Of a DNA stretch of 9,196 nucleotides, positions 1 through 6,278 are shown piece after piece (position 1 is the first letter of the stretch; each line of letters begins with the position of its first letter). The stretch lies in contig JAOAEN010000035.1 of assembly GCA_026416775.1 (NCBI GenBank), positions 1 to 9,196 of the forward strand. Reading direction: 5' to 3'. Position numbers and translations under genes: made by a program. The notes beneath the pieces are model-generated. The model was not told the origin of the DNA. It saw only the letters and a list, made by a program, of their open reading frames with translations, and did not search any database. The stretch comes from Dehalococcoidales bacterium. Its GTDB lineage: Bacteria; Chloroflexota; Dehalococcoidia; Dehalococcoidales; RBG-16-60-22.

Positions 1-17
1 ATGTGTATAAGAGACAG
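1..17 (+). other. Residual Nextera transposon adapter (artefact)
   Basis: The first 17 bases are identical to the 3' end of the Nextera mosaic-end adapter (ATGTGTATAAGAGACAG). In the yidC frame they include an in-frame TAA, so they cannot be the natural continuation of that gene. This is library-preparation sequence left at a contig end and should be trimmed. Genomic sequence starts at about base 18. Confidence 0.95.
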
Positions 18-733
18 GTTTCGGGCTGGCAATTATCGCCCTTACCATTATTGTTAACCTCTTGATGCTCCCGCTCACCCTGAGCCAGCTTCGCTCCTCC
101 AAGGCGATGCAGGATATTCAGCCCAAGCTCACCGAGCTCCAGAAGAAATACGCCAAGGACAGGCAGAAACTGGCCCAGGAGCAGATGAAGCTCTATAAAG
201 AGGCCGGGATCAAGCCTGCCGGCTGTCTTCTGAGCTTCATCATCCAGATGCCGGTCTGGATTGCGCTGTACCAGGCGATCATGCTGGCGCTGGCGGTAGC
301 CCCTGAGGGGTTGCTTACCCTTTCGCGCTTTCTCTACCCCTGGGATGCGGTCTATGCGGCACTGCCGCTGAGCCGTCATTTCCTTCTCATGGATCTGGCA
401 CAGCCCAATCTCATCCTGGCGGTACTAACGGGGGTTACCCAGTGGGTGCAGCAGAAGATGTCGATGACGGCACCGCCCACCGACCCGCGGCAGGCGGCAC
501 AGTCTGAGATGATGCTCTGGATGATGCCGATGATGTTCACCCTTCTTGCCCTTTCCTTCCCCAGCGGTCTTGCGCTATACTGGGTGGTCAACAGCGTGGT
601 GCGGATTGCCATGCAGTACCGTGTCACCGGCTGCTGGATAATCAGTTCCCAGGGGTTCAACGCTCAATCACTCCCGATTTTTCCTAGCTTCCAGCCTCAA
701 GCGAAAGCGGAGCAAGAAGCTCACCAGCGTTAA
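18..733 (+). CDS. yidC: YidC/Oxa1-family membrane protein insertase, 5'-truncated
   Basis: YidC inserts proteins into the cytoplasmic membrane, alone or with the Sec translocon. The readable frame starts at base 20, inside the first conserved transmembrane helix (GFGLAIIALTIIVNLLMLPL). The family hallmarks follow in order: the charged cytoplasmic coiled-coil loop (QLRSSKAMQ, then LQKKY), the second helix with the FIIQMP motif, a third helix ending in QWVQQKM, and the last pair of helices around PSGLALYWVV. A short polar tail follows. The N-terminus is lost at the contig end; the visible part is about 237 residues. The position equivalent to the groove arginine of Bacillus SpoIIIJ (Arg73) is Asn here (codon 56-58). 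The gene converges on the rpsF-to-lipoprotein operon and its last 50 bp overlap the lipoprotein gene. In many bacteria yidC instead lies downstream of rnpA/yidD on the same strand. Family assignment is secure; full length is unknown. Confidence 0.95.
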
Positions 734-1844
734 CACTCATCCGCTGCAGCATCCCGTCATAAGTGTGAATGTAGATAGTGCTCCCGTCGGTGCAGAGCGG
801 CCCGTATATCTTCTGCCCCTTTTTCTCCAGCGCTTCATTGCTCCACACCACCTCTCCCGTGCCCGCATCAAGGGCGTAGACCGCACCGTTTTCCGTGGCG
901 AAAATAACCCTACCACCAGCTACCACTGGTGATGACGCCACCGGACTACCTGCGGAAATCTGCTTCACCAGTGCCCCGTTATCCGGATTGATGACATAGA
1001 TAGACTTATCAAGGCAGCCGGTGTAGACCTTTCCACCCGCAAGCACCGGTTTTGCCCAGAACCAGTTACCGCCGCGGAAAGTCCATTTGAGGCTGCCATC
1101 AGAAACGTTCAGGGCATAAAGATTCCGGTCAAAAGCCCCGAAATAGACCACTCCGTCCGCCACAAGAGGCGTCGTGATGATGGCGCCCCCGGCGGCGAAC
1201 TCCCAGCGCTTGCTGCCATCGGCGGTGCTCAGGGCATAGAACTTCTTGTCAAAAGAGCCAATGTAAAGCGTGTCACCCGCAACCGCCGGCGTCGCCCAGA
1301 TCTTATCACCCGTGGCAAAATCCCAGAGCTTATCACCGGTTGCCGCATCCAGCGCGTAGACCCTGCCATCAGAGCCACCGAAAAAGACCTTTTCGCCGTC
1401 GCTGACAAGCCCGCCAACGATCGGCGATAGATAATCCTCGCGCGGGAAGACCCAGCGTGTCCGCAGCGTGCCGGCGGTATAGGCATAGACCTTGCCATTA
1501 TAGCCGGCAATATAGACCAGACCGCCCGAGACCACCGGTGTCCCGTAGATTGGCACCCTTGCCGAAGCTCCCCCGCAGCCGCCACCCGACATCCCGCAGC
1601 CGAAAAGCCCCGCCTGGCTCACCGGCCTGAGGGCCTCCGCCCCCAGACGGCTTTCATCGGCAAGGTTAATGCTGACCAGTCTGCCTTCCTGGGAACCAAC
1701 GTAGAGATAGCCGTCCGCCACCACCCCGCCCGACCAGCCAACGGGGACAAGCCCGCCGACGCAGCCGGAACTCACCAGAGCCGCGGCAAGGAGCGAAGCA
1801 ACGATTACCGCGATAAGACCGGGCAGAGGTACTACTTTCCGCAT
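684..1844 (-). CDS. PQQ-repeat beta-propeller lipoprotein
   Basis: This is a predicted membrane-anchored extracytoplasmic beta-propeller of about 386 residues. From the ATG at 1844 the N-terminus is basic (MRKVV), then a hydrophobic stretch ends at Cys28 in an imperfect lipobox (VSSGC), suggesting a lipid-anchored protein. The rest is a run of PQQ-like blades recognised by repeated phrases such as GSDGRVYALDAATGDKLW, GSFDKKFYALSTADGSKRW and ENGAVYALDAGTGEVVW; I count about seven. Between the first blades lies a Gly/Cys-rich insert at about residues 82-92 (CGMSGGGCGG). An in-frame TTG at 1862 is possible, but the ATG gives a normal signal peptide. The stop codon of yidD lies 27 bp upstream, so the gene is probably the last cistron of the operon. 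BamB and PQQ-like propellers are usually protein-interaction scaffolds; no enzymatic residues are evident. A role in membrane or secreted-protein quality control is inferred from the neighbours only. Confidence 0.85.
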   Translation of the reverse strand: MRKVVPLPGLIAVIVASLLAAALVSSGCVGGLVPVGWSGGVVADGYLYVGSQEGRLVSINLADESRLGAEALRPVSQAGLFGCGMSGGGCGGASARVPIYGTPVVSGGLVYIAGYNGKVYAYTAGTLRTRWVFPREDYLSPIVGGLVSDGEKVFFGGSDGRVYALDAATGDKLWDFATGDKIWATPAVAGDTLYIGSFDKKFYALSTADGSKRWEFAAGGAIITTPLVADGVVYFGAFDRNLYALNVSDGSLKWTFRGGNWFWAKPVLAGGKVYTGCLDKSIYVINPDNGALVKQISAGSPVASSPVVAGGRVIFATENGAVYALDAGTGEVVWSNEALEKKGQKIYGPLCTDGSTIYIHTYDGMLQRMSVNAGELLAPLSLEAGS

Positions 1845-1871
1845 CAGACAGCTTTTCCTCAAAAAATAAGG

Positions 1872-2084
1872 CTAGTCCGGAACAGGGTCATAGCCACCGG
1901 GATGGAACGGATGACAGCGCAGTATGCGCCGGATACCCATCCCCACACCCCTGAGCAGACCGAACCTCGCAATCGCCTCGTAAGTGTACTGGGAACAGGT
2001 GGGCACAAAACGGCAGGCGGGCGACGTTACCTGCGAAATCGTGAGCTGATAGAACCTAATGAGCCCCAATGCAATTTTCTTCAT
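1872..2084 (-). CDS. yidD: Membrane protein insertion efficiency factor YidD
   Basis: YidD is a small amphipathic membrane-associated protein that assists YidC-dependent insertion. The 70-residue product has the family length and signature: FYQLTIS near the N-terminus, then [15 protein letters not shown] at about residues 24-38, and [15 protein letters not shown] at the C-terminus, with the three conserved cysteines. The ATG at 2084 lies inside the 3' end of rnpA in another frame, a 29-bp overlap. There is no Shine-Dalgarno in front of it, so translation is probably coupled to rnpA. This rpmH-rnpA-yidD order is common in bacteria. Confidence 0.95.
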   Translation of the reverse strand: MKKIALGLIRFYQLTISQVTSPACRFVPTCSQYTYEAIARFGLLRGVGMGIRRILRCHPFHPGGYDPVPD

Positions 2085-2415
2085 TTCTGCGGAACAGCCC
2101 AGCCTTCCGAAGCAGGTCTTCCACCGCCTGCTTTAAACCATGATAATCCGCCTGCGCAGCCGGAGGGCGGGCAACAAAAATAATATCCCATCCCTCTACC
2201 AGAGGCAGACCACGCACTATCTCGCGGAGCCTGCGTTTCACGCGGTTTCGCACCACCGCTCCACCCACGCGCTGTCCCACCACAAACCCGTATCTTGTCA
2301 GCCTCAGCCCGTTGGGCAGAGCTCTCATCACGACTTCGCCGCACGCCCAAGAGCCACCATGATGATACACCGCCGCAAAATCACGGCTCCTCCTGAGATA
2401 GCGCTCTGACCTCAC
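2056..2415 (-). CDS. rnpA: Ribonuclease P protein component
   Basis: RnpA is the protein subunit of RNase P; it helps the catalytic RNA bind precursor tRNA and remove its 5' leader. The 119-residue basic protein shows the typical start ([13 protein letters not shown]), a central beta strand ([16 protein letters not shown]) and the diagnostic RNR motif, [10 protein letters not shown], at residues 56-65. It then ends with the usual WDIIFVARP strand and a helix. The start is GTG at 2415, chosen because the conserved RYLRRSRDF segment follows it at once. The ribosome site is poor (AGAGG almost touching the start codon), so coupling to rpmH, 33 bp upstream, is likely. Confidence 0.95.
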   Translation of the reverse strand: MRSERYLRRSRDFAAVYHHGGSWACGEVVMRALPNGLRLTRYGFVVGQRVGGAVVRNRVKRRLREIVRGLPLVEGWDIIFVARPPAAQADYHGLKQAVEDLLRKAGLFRRNEENCIGAH

Positions 2416-2448
2416 GCCTCTGCACCCATGCCCGACGGTCTTTTTTCA

Positions 2449-2589
2449 CTACACAACCGTCAGCCGGTGGCGCCCCTTAAGCCGTCTTGCTTTCAAAACC
2501 CTCCGCCCGCCGCGCGTGCTCATCCTCTTCAGGAAGCCGTGCTCACGCTTGCGGGGGATCTTTTTCGGTTGATAAGTCCTCTTTGGCAC
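2449..2589 (-). CDS. rpmH: 50S ribosomal protein L34
   Basis: This is a 46-codon gene, short enough to be missed by length-filtered gene finders. The product starts [20 protein letters not shown] and ends in GRHRLTVV, which is L34 over its whole length: extremely basic, with the RTYQP start, the HGF element and the [17 protein letters not shown] helix. It starts at GTG (2589) with GGGAG at 2600-2596, six bases upstream, and ends at TAG (2449-2451). It lies 57 bp after rpsR and 33 bp before rnpA, the classical L34-RnpA pair. I see no clear promoter in the rpsR-rpmH gap, so it is probably read from the rpsF promoter, although a weak internal promoter is not excluded. Confidence 0.96.
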   Translation of the reverse strand: MPKRTYQPKKIPRKREHGFLKRMSTRGGRRVLKARRLKGRHRLTVV

Positions 2590-2646
2590 CTCAGACTCCC
2601 TGACAAACGCTCATTAACACACAACGGGGAAAAACGAGGCAGAGAC

Positions 2647-3018
2647 CTACTCTTTGATACCAACGCCGCCCGTCTTGTAAATGTGGGCCGGGACAAACGG
2701 CAGGAGTGCCAGATGCCGTGCCCGCTTGATGGCTACTGCCAGCGCACGCTGGTGCTTGGCGCAGACCCCGGTCTTGCGGCGGGGCGAGATCTTTGCCCTG
2801 TCGGTGATATAATTCCGCAGCAAGGAAATGTTCTTATACTCAATCACCTGTACCTTGTCCCGGCAGAAAGGGCAAACCTTGCGCTTGGGGACATACTTGG
2901 GGCGCGTCTGCCTTCTAGCTCTGGTCTGGGCAACAGCCGCAGTGGCCGGTGCCGCAGCCGGCTCCTCTGCCGGAGCCGGAGCCGTGGTAGTCACTTCGGT
3001 TTCTTTTGGTTCTGCCAT
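2647..3018 (-). CDS. rpsR: 30S ribosomal protein S18 with Ala/Pro-rich N-terminal extension
   Basis: S18 binds S6 and 16S rRNA in the 30S platform. The S18 core starts at about residue 40 and is clear: CPFCRDKV, then [33 protein letters not shown] and LALLPFV. Cys49, Cys52, Cys86 and His89 form the zinc-ribbon ligand set of the Cys-containing S18 paralogue type. The 123-residue protein is longer than the usual 65-90 because of an Ala/Pro/Glu-rich leader of about 40 residues (residues 1-35), which is low complexity and probably disordered. ATG at 3018 is preceded by GAGG at normal distance. An internal start that removes the extension is not obvious. It lies 37 bp after ssb. Confidence 0.95.
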   Translation of the reverse strand: MAEPKETEVTTTAPAPAEEPAAAPATAAVAQTRARRQTRPKYVPKRKVCPFCRDKVQVIEYKNISLLRNYITDRAKISPRRKTGVCAKHQRALAVAIKRARHLALLPFVPAHIYKTGGVGIKE

Positions 3019-3055
3019 ATCAACCTCAACTCACAGGATTTACGAAGTCAACCGA

Positions 3056-3463
3056 TCAAACGGAGAAATCTTCCGATTCAAGCTCAGCAACGCCGGAATC
3101 GTCCACTTTCTCATCACCGGAAGGTGCCCCGCCCTTTCTGTCCAGAAAGATCACGCGGCTGGCGATCACCTCGATGCGTGAGCGGGTCTGTCCGTCCTGC
3201 CCCTCCCAGCTACGGGTATGGATGCGTCCTTCCGCATAGACAAGCCTGCCCTTGGCAAGGAACTGGTTGCACTGCTCGGCAAGCTTGTTCCAGGCAACGA
3301 CATTGAACCATTCTGTCTCCTGACGGCGCTCACCGTCCGGCGTGGTATAGACCCAGTTGGTCGCCACCGAAAATGACGTCACCGGCTTACCGCTGGGCGT
3401 GAAACGCATCTCCGGGTCACTGCCCACGTTGCCGATGATCGTCACCTTGTTCAGACTCGGCAT
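3056..3463 (-). CDS. ssb: Single-stranded DNA-binding protein
   Basis: SSB coats single-stranded DNA during replication, recombination and repair. The N-terminal OB fold of about 110 residues is complete: LNKVTIIGNVGSDPEMRFTP, then GKPVTSFSVATN, ETEWFNVVAW and RLVYAEGRIHTRSWEGQDG, closing in VIFLDRKG. The C-terminal tail is very short, about 25 residues, and ends SEDFSV. The acidic D-D-D-I-P-F type tip that usually recruits partner proteins is therefore not in standard form, although the tail is acidic and keeps one Phe. ATG at 3463 has a near-perfect ribosome site, GGGAGGTGA, six bases upstream. Placement between rpsF and rpsR is the classical order. Confidence 0.96.
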   Translation of the reverse strand: MPSLNKVTIIGNVGSDPEMRFTPSGKPVTSFSVATNWVYTTPDGERRQETEWFNVVAWNKLAEQCNQFLAKGRLVYAEGRIHTRSWEGQDGQTRSRIEVIASRVIFLDRKGGAPSGDEKVDDSGVAELESEDFSV

Positions 3464-3504
3464 CCCGCTTCACCTCCCGAAAGACCGGGCACCATCCCTC
3501 CGCA

Positions 3505-3834
3505 CTAACTCTCAATCTTAATCAGAAGGTACCTCAGGACTTCCTCGGATATCCTTAAGTTGGCCTCAAGCTCACGGCACCGTGCCGGACCCAGCTTGAA
3601 CCTGGTCAGGACATAGTGACCTTCAAGATGGCGTTTTATCGGGTATGCCAGTTTCTTCTTCCCCCACTTATCAACGCTGACGATAGAGCCGCCACGGCTG
3701 GTAATCGCCTGACTGATACTGTTGATCCTGGCTTCAAGGGCTTCGTCAGCCAACTCAGGGGTAAGAATATAGACCAGCTCGTATTCCTTGAGCTTTCCGT
3801 CCTTTACACTCTGATCCTTTGCCGTAGTTACCAC
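3505..3834 (-). CDS. rpsF: 30S ribosomal protein S6
   Basis: S6 pairs with S18 on the 30S platform. The family core is YELVYILTPELADE, then the VDKWGKKKLAYPIKRHLEGHYV segment, and the closing helix (LEANLRISEEVLRYLLIKIES). I take GTG at 3834 as the start because GAGGA stands six bases before it, giving 109 residues. A GTG at 3849 would add five residues but would put the start almost at the predicted transcription start. About 17 residues precede the conserved core, a small extension. First gene of the operon; ssb follows after about 40 bp. Confidence 0.94.
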   Translation of the reverse strand: MVTTAKDQSVKDGKLKEYELVYILTPELADEALEARINSISQAITSRGGSIVSVDKWGKKKLAYPIKRHLEGHYVLTRFKLGPARCRELEANLRISEEVLRYLLIKIES

Positions 3835-3860
3835 ACTATTTCCTCGCACAATTTTAGCTC

Positions 3861-3889
3861 ATTATACCACAATTCGTAACCACAGACAA
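3861..3889 (-). promoter_or_regulatory. Promoter of the rpsF operon (sigma-70 type)
   Basis: On the minus strand TTGTCT (3889-3884) is followed after exactly 17 bases by a perfect TATAAT (3866-3861). The start point would lie near 3854, giving a leader of only about 20 bases before the rpsF GTG at 3834. Position and match are good; no experimental support is available. Confidence 0.8.
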
Positions 3890-4037
3890 CAGCAGCTCAG
3901 GGAAGGTTTTACCTGCATCTTGCCGGTGTTTATGCCCACCCCCTTGTCCCAAAAGAGGGAGGAACCGATCGGATACAGATAAAACCACATAACACCTGAG
4001 CCGTTCCCCGGGAAGGAAAAACCGAAAGCGGCCGAGC

Positions 4038-4066
4038 TTGACACGGTACCATGCCTTTGCTAGACT
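4038..4066 (+). promoter_or_regulatory. Promoter of tRNA-Asp
   Basis: A perfect TTGACA (4038-4043) is separated by 17 bases from TAGACT (4061-4066), which matches the -10 consensus at 4 of 6 bases. The start point near 4073 leaves about 30 bases of 5' leader for RNase P to remove before the tRNA. A small palindrome, TTCCC-C-GGGAA (4004-4014), lies just upstream; its role is unknown. Confidence 0.75.
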
Positions 4067-4102
4067 TAAACTGTCGGACGGTGCGCATTTTGTCGCTAGC
4101 GT

Positions 4103-4179
4103 GGCCCCGTGGTGTAGCGGACTAACATGCCACCCTGTCACGGTGGAGATCACGGGTTCGAATCCCGTCGGGGTCGCCA
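4103..4179 (+). tRNA. tRNA-Asp (anticodon GTC), CCA encoded
   Basis: A full cloverleaf can be drawn. The acceptor stem is 4103-4109 with 4169-4175 (one G-T pair) and the discriminator is G4176. The D stem is GTGT 4112-4115 with ACAT 4125-4128. The anticodon stem is CCACC 4130-4134 with GGTGG 4142-4146, around anticodon GTC at 4137-4139. The variable loop has five bases. The T stem is ACGGG 4152-4156 with CCCGT 4164-4168, around TTCGAAT. CCA is encoded at 4177-4179. GTC reads Asp codons GAC and GAT. It stands alone on the + strand, 84 bp from the convergent permease stop codon. Confidence 0.97.
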
Positions 4180-4207
4180 TCAGCTTTAATTCCCTCAGTT
4201 GTGACCG

Positions 4208-4266
4208 GTAGCCGTGCTCTGTTGTCATTGCTGAACCAGCAGGACACCCGATGACATCCCGGCTAC
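4208..4266. repeat. Nested inverted repeat between tRNA-Asp and permease 3' end
   Basis: Three arms nest: GTAGCCG (4208-4214) with CGGCTAC (4260-4266), TGTCAT (4223-4228) with ATGACA (4251-4256), and a tight hairpin TGCTG-AAC-CAGCA (4229-4241). All arms are perfect matches. There is no T-run on either side, so it is not a standard intrinsic terminator. It separates two convergent transcription units and overlaps the last four bases of the DppC-like gene. A bidirectional 3'-end structure is an inference. Confidence 0.5.
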
Positions 4267-5153
4267 AGCAGTCCTCTCAGCCGCGGGTCAAGGGCATCAC
4301 GCAGCCCGTCACCGAGGAGATTAAAGGCAAAGACCACAAGCATGATCGCAAAGCCGGGGGCAAAGGAAAGTACCGGATGGGTAAGGAGATAGCCGTAGCC
4401 ATCGCTCACCATCGCCCCCCAGGCAGCCCCGGGCGGCTTGATTCCGATACCGAGGAAGCTCAAGCCCGCCTCGGCCAGAATAATGGAGCCTAGCTGTAGT
4501 GTGATAAGGACGATCATCGGTGGCAGGCTATTCGGCAAAATGTGGGAGAGCATGATACGACGGTCATCCGCTCCCATCGCCCGCTGTGCCAGAATGTAGT
4601 CATTTTCCTTGATGCTCAGGGTAAGACCGTGGATAACCCTGGCATAGCCCGGTATCGTGGCAACGCTCAGGGCAGTGATGACGTTCTGGATACCGCCGCC
4701 GAGCACCGCGGCAAGTAAGAGGGCAAGAAGCATCATCGGGAAGCCCATCAGGGCATCCATGAACCTCATGATGACCATGCTGATGATACCGCCGTAATAA
4801 CCGGCGGTAATGCCAAGCACCACCCCGGCAACAGCGGCAACGCCCACGGTGATGAAACCAACGACCAGTACCGTGCGTGCTCCGTAGATGAGGCGGCTCA
4901 GTGTGTCCCGCCCCTGAATATCCGTCCCGAGCGGGTACTTCGCACAGGGCTGGGAAAGGGCATCACGCATCTCGCCACGGTAAGGGTCATGCGGTGCAAG
5001 CCAGGGGGCAAAGATGGCACAGATAACAAGCAGCGCCAGCACCGCCAGCCCGAAGATGACGATCTTGCGCTGGAAAAACACCCGCCAGAACCGTGCCCAT
5101 TCGCTGACGCGCGGCGGGGCTTCGCTGAACGTTGTGGAATTCCCTCCGGTCAT
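4263..5153 (-). CDS. ABC importer permease, DppC/OppC type
   Basis: This is the second membrane subunit of a peptide/nickel-class importer. The N-terminal OppC-like segment contains the first helix (IVIFGLAVLALLVICAIFAP), followed by the hallmark PLGTDIQGRDTLSRLIYGAR. Five further hydrophobic segments follow, with an EAA-type cytoplasmic coupling loop (YILAQRAMGADDRRIMLSHI, then LPNS). It ends DALDPRLRGLL, typical of the family. An ATG at 5162 is possible, but the AGGAGG is only one base before it; the ATG at 5153 has that site ten bases upstream and is preferred (296 residues). The site overlaps the stop codon of the upstream permease gene, so the two are probably coupled. No ATPase gene follows; tRNA-Asp on the other strand comes next. 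The substrate cannot be told from the permease. Confidence 0.9.
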   Translation of the reverse strand: MTGGNSTTFSEAPPRVSEWARFWRVFFQRKIVIFGLAVLALLVICAIFAPWLAPHDPYRGEMRDALSQPCAKYPLGTDIQGRDTLSRLIYGARTVLVVGFITVGVAAVAGVVLGITAGYYGGIISMVIMRFMDALMGFPMMLLALLLAAVLGGGIQNVITALSVATIPGYARVIHGLTLSIKENDYILAQRAMGADDRRIMLSHILPNSLPPMIVLITLQLGSIILAEAGLSFLGIGIKPPGAAWGAMVSDGYGYLLTHPVLSFAPGFAIMLVVFAFNLLGDGLRDALDPRLRGLL

Positions 5154-5167
5154 GTCCGTCATGCCTC

Positions 5168-6127
5168 CTAGCCGTAGCGGATCCTCGGGTCCAGCCAGCC
5201 GTAAGAGATATCAACGATGAGATTGCTCAGAATAACAATTGAAGAGATGACAAGGACACCTGACTGCACCACGATGTAGTCCTGCTGGAAAACACTGGTC
5301 ACGAGCAGCCGTCCCACTCCGGCGATGGCGAAAACGGTCTCCACCAGCACCGAGCCGCCGAAGATCATCCCGACACCAATACCAAGCAGGGTAATCACCG
5401 GAATGAGACTGTTCTTGAGCATGTGTTTCACAACGATGTAGCGCTCGCGCAGCCCCTTCGCCCATGCCGTGCGGATATAGTCCTGTCGGCTAACCTCAAG
5501 CATTGCCGAACGGGTCTGCCGGGCAATCACCGCCATGCCGGTAATCATCTCGCAGATCGCCGGCATGATGATGCTCTTCGTGCTCTGCCAGAAGTCAACG
5601 AAAGGCGAGACATAGCCCGTGATGGGAAGCCAGCGCAGCTTGAGTCCGAAAAAGTAAATCAGCAAAAACCCGAGCCAGAAGACAGGTATGCTGATGCCGA
5701 TATAGGAAATTATAGTCACAACCGTGTCCATCCACCTGCCGCGGCGCAGCGCAGCCACAATTCCCAACAGGATACCAAAGGCATTACCCAGAATGAAGGC
5801 GGTAAGACCGATGTGGAGCGTGACGGGAAAGCGCTCCGCCATGATTTTCCCGACGTTATCGCGGTAGGTGATTGACCTCCCCAGGTCGCCACGCAGGACA
5901 CCGCCGATCCAGTCAAAGTACTGCACCACCGGGTGTCGATCAAGCCCGTACTCGTGGCGCAACTGTTCAATCCTTTCCTGGCTCATCTGCTCAATATTGG
6001 CATTCTGCCCCAGAAAGATAATCAGCGGGTCTCCCGGCAGAAGCCTTATCGCGCAGAAAACGAGTATTGTCACGATGACGATGATGATCACCGCCATGAT
6101 CAGGCGGCGGATAATATACGCGGTCAT
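5168..6127 (-). CDS. ABC importer permease, DppB/OppB type
   Basis: This is the first membrane subunit of the importer, 319 residues. It starts with the family-typical MTAYIIRRLIMAV helix and RLLPGDPL, then a long extracytoplasmic stretch with the motif GLDRHPVVQYFDWIGGVLRG and DLGRSI. Further helices follow, with an EAA-type coupling loop (YIRTAWAKGLRERYIVVKHM, then LKNSLIPV). It ends SYGWLDPRIRYG, as DppB-like proteins do. The length is normal. The ATG at 6127 has only a weak ribosome site (GAAGG about 12 bases away). It is separated from the binding-protein gene by 151 bp containing a hairpin, and is 14 bp from the next permease. Confidence 0.92.
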   Translation of the reverse strand: MTAYIIRRLIMAVIIIVIVTILVFCAIRLLPGDPLIIFLGQNANIEQMSQERIEQLRHEYGLDRHPVVQYFDWIGGVLRGDLGRSITYRDNVGKIMAERFPVTLHIGLTAFILGNAFGILLGIVAALRRGRWMDTVVTIISYIGISIPVFWLGFLLIYFFGLKLRWLPITGYVSPFVDFWQSTKSIIMPAICEMITGMAVIARQTRSAMLEVSRQDYIRTAWAKGLRERYIVVKHMLKNSLIPVITLLGIGVGMIFGGSVLVETVFAIAGVGRLLVTSVFQQDYIVVQSGVLVISSIVILSNLIVDISYGWLDPRIRYG

Positions 6128-6214
6128 AGTCTATTGTAGCCTTCAATCAATGTTTGTTATGTCACCAAGAAGGTCTGCCCCTGACCACCGCGCAGAGCAA
6201 TCCCCTATAATTCA

Positions 6215-6264
6215 GGGTGCAGGTACCGGGCAGGACAGTATTTCCACCACCCCACCCGGCACCC
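6215..6264 (-). other. Intercistronic hairpin between binding protein and permease genes
   Basis: The stem pairs GGGTGC (6215-6220) with GCACCC (6259-6264) and, after an internal loop, CGGG (6227-6230) with CCCG (6255-6258), closing a loop of about 24 bases. It starts 15 bp after the binding-protein stop codon and has no T-run. In binding-protein operons such structures commonly protect the upstream mRNA and lower read-through into the permeases; that role is inferred here. Confidence 0.45.
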
Positions 6265-6278
6265 GCCATACCTTCAGA

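Noticed and set aside
3040..3080. Possible frameshift in ssb restoring a Pro-Phe tip
   Set aside because: The +1 frame does read ISPF, but continues DRLTS before a stop, so it does not recreate a terminal acidic Pro-Phe tip. More likely a coincidence.
2428..3306. + strand open frame of 292 codons
   Set aside because: It runs antisense through rpmH, rpsR and ssb, all of which are certain, and has no family resemblance.
3895..4001. GCTCAGG (3895-3901) and CCTGAGC (3995-4001) inverted repeat
   Set aside because: Only 7 bp and nearly 100 bp apart; expected by chance in a window of this size.
3854..4228. Minus-strand ORF with the phrase ATPTGFEPVISTVTGWHVSPLHHG
   Set aside because: This phrase is the antisense translation of the tRNA-Asp gene, a known source of false proteins. 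The rest is noncoding sequence between two promoters.
6206..6211. TATAAT on the + strand in the binding protein-permease gap
   Set aside because: There is no good -35 at proper spacing and no + strand gene follows.
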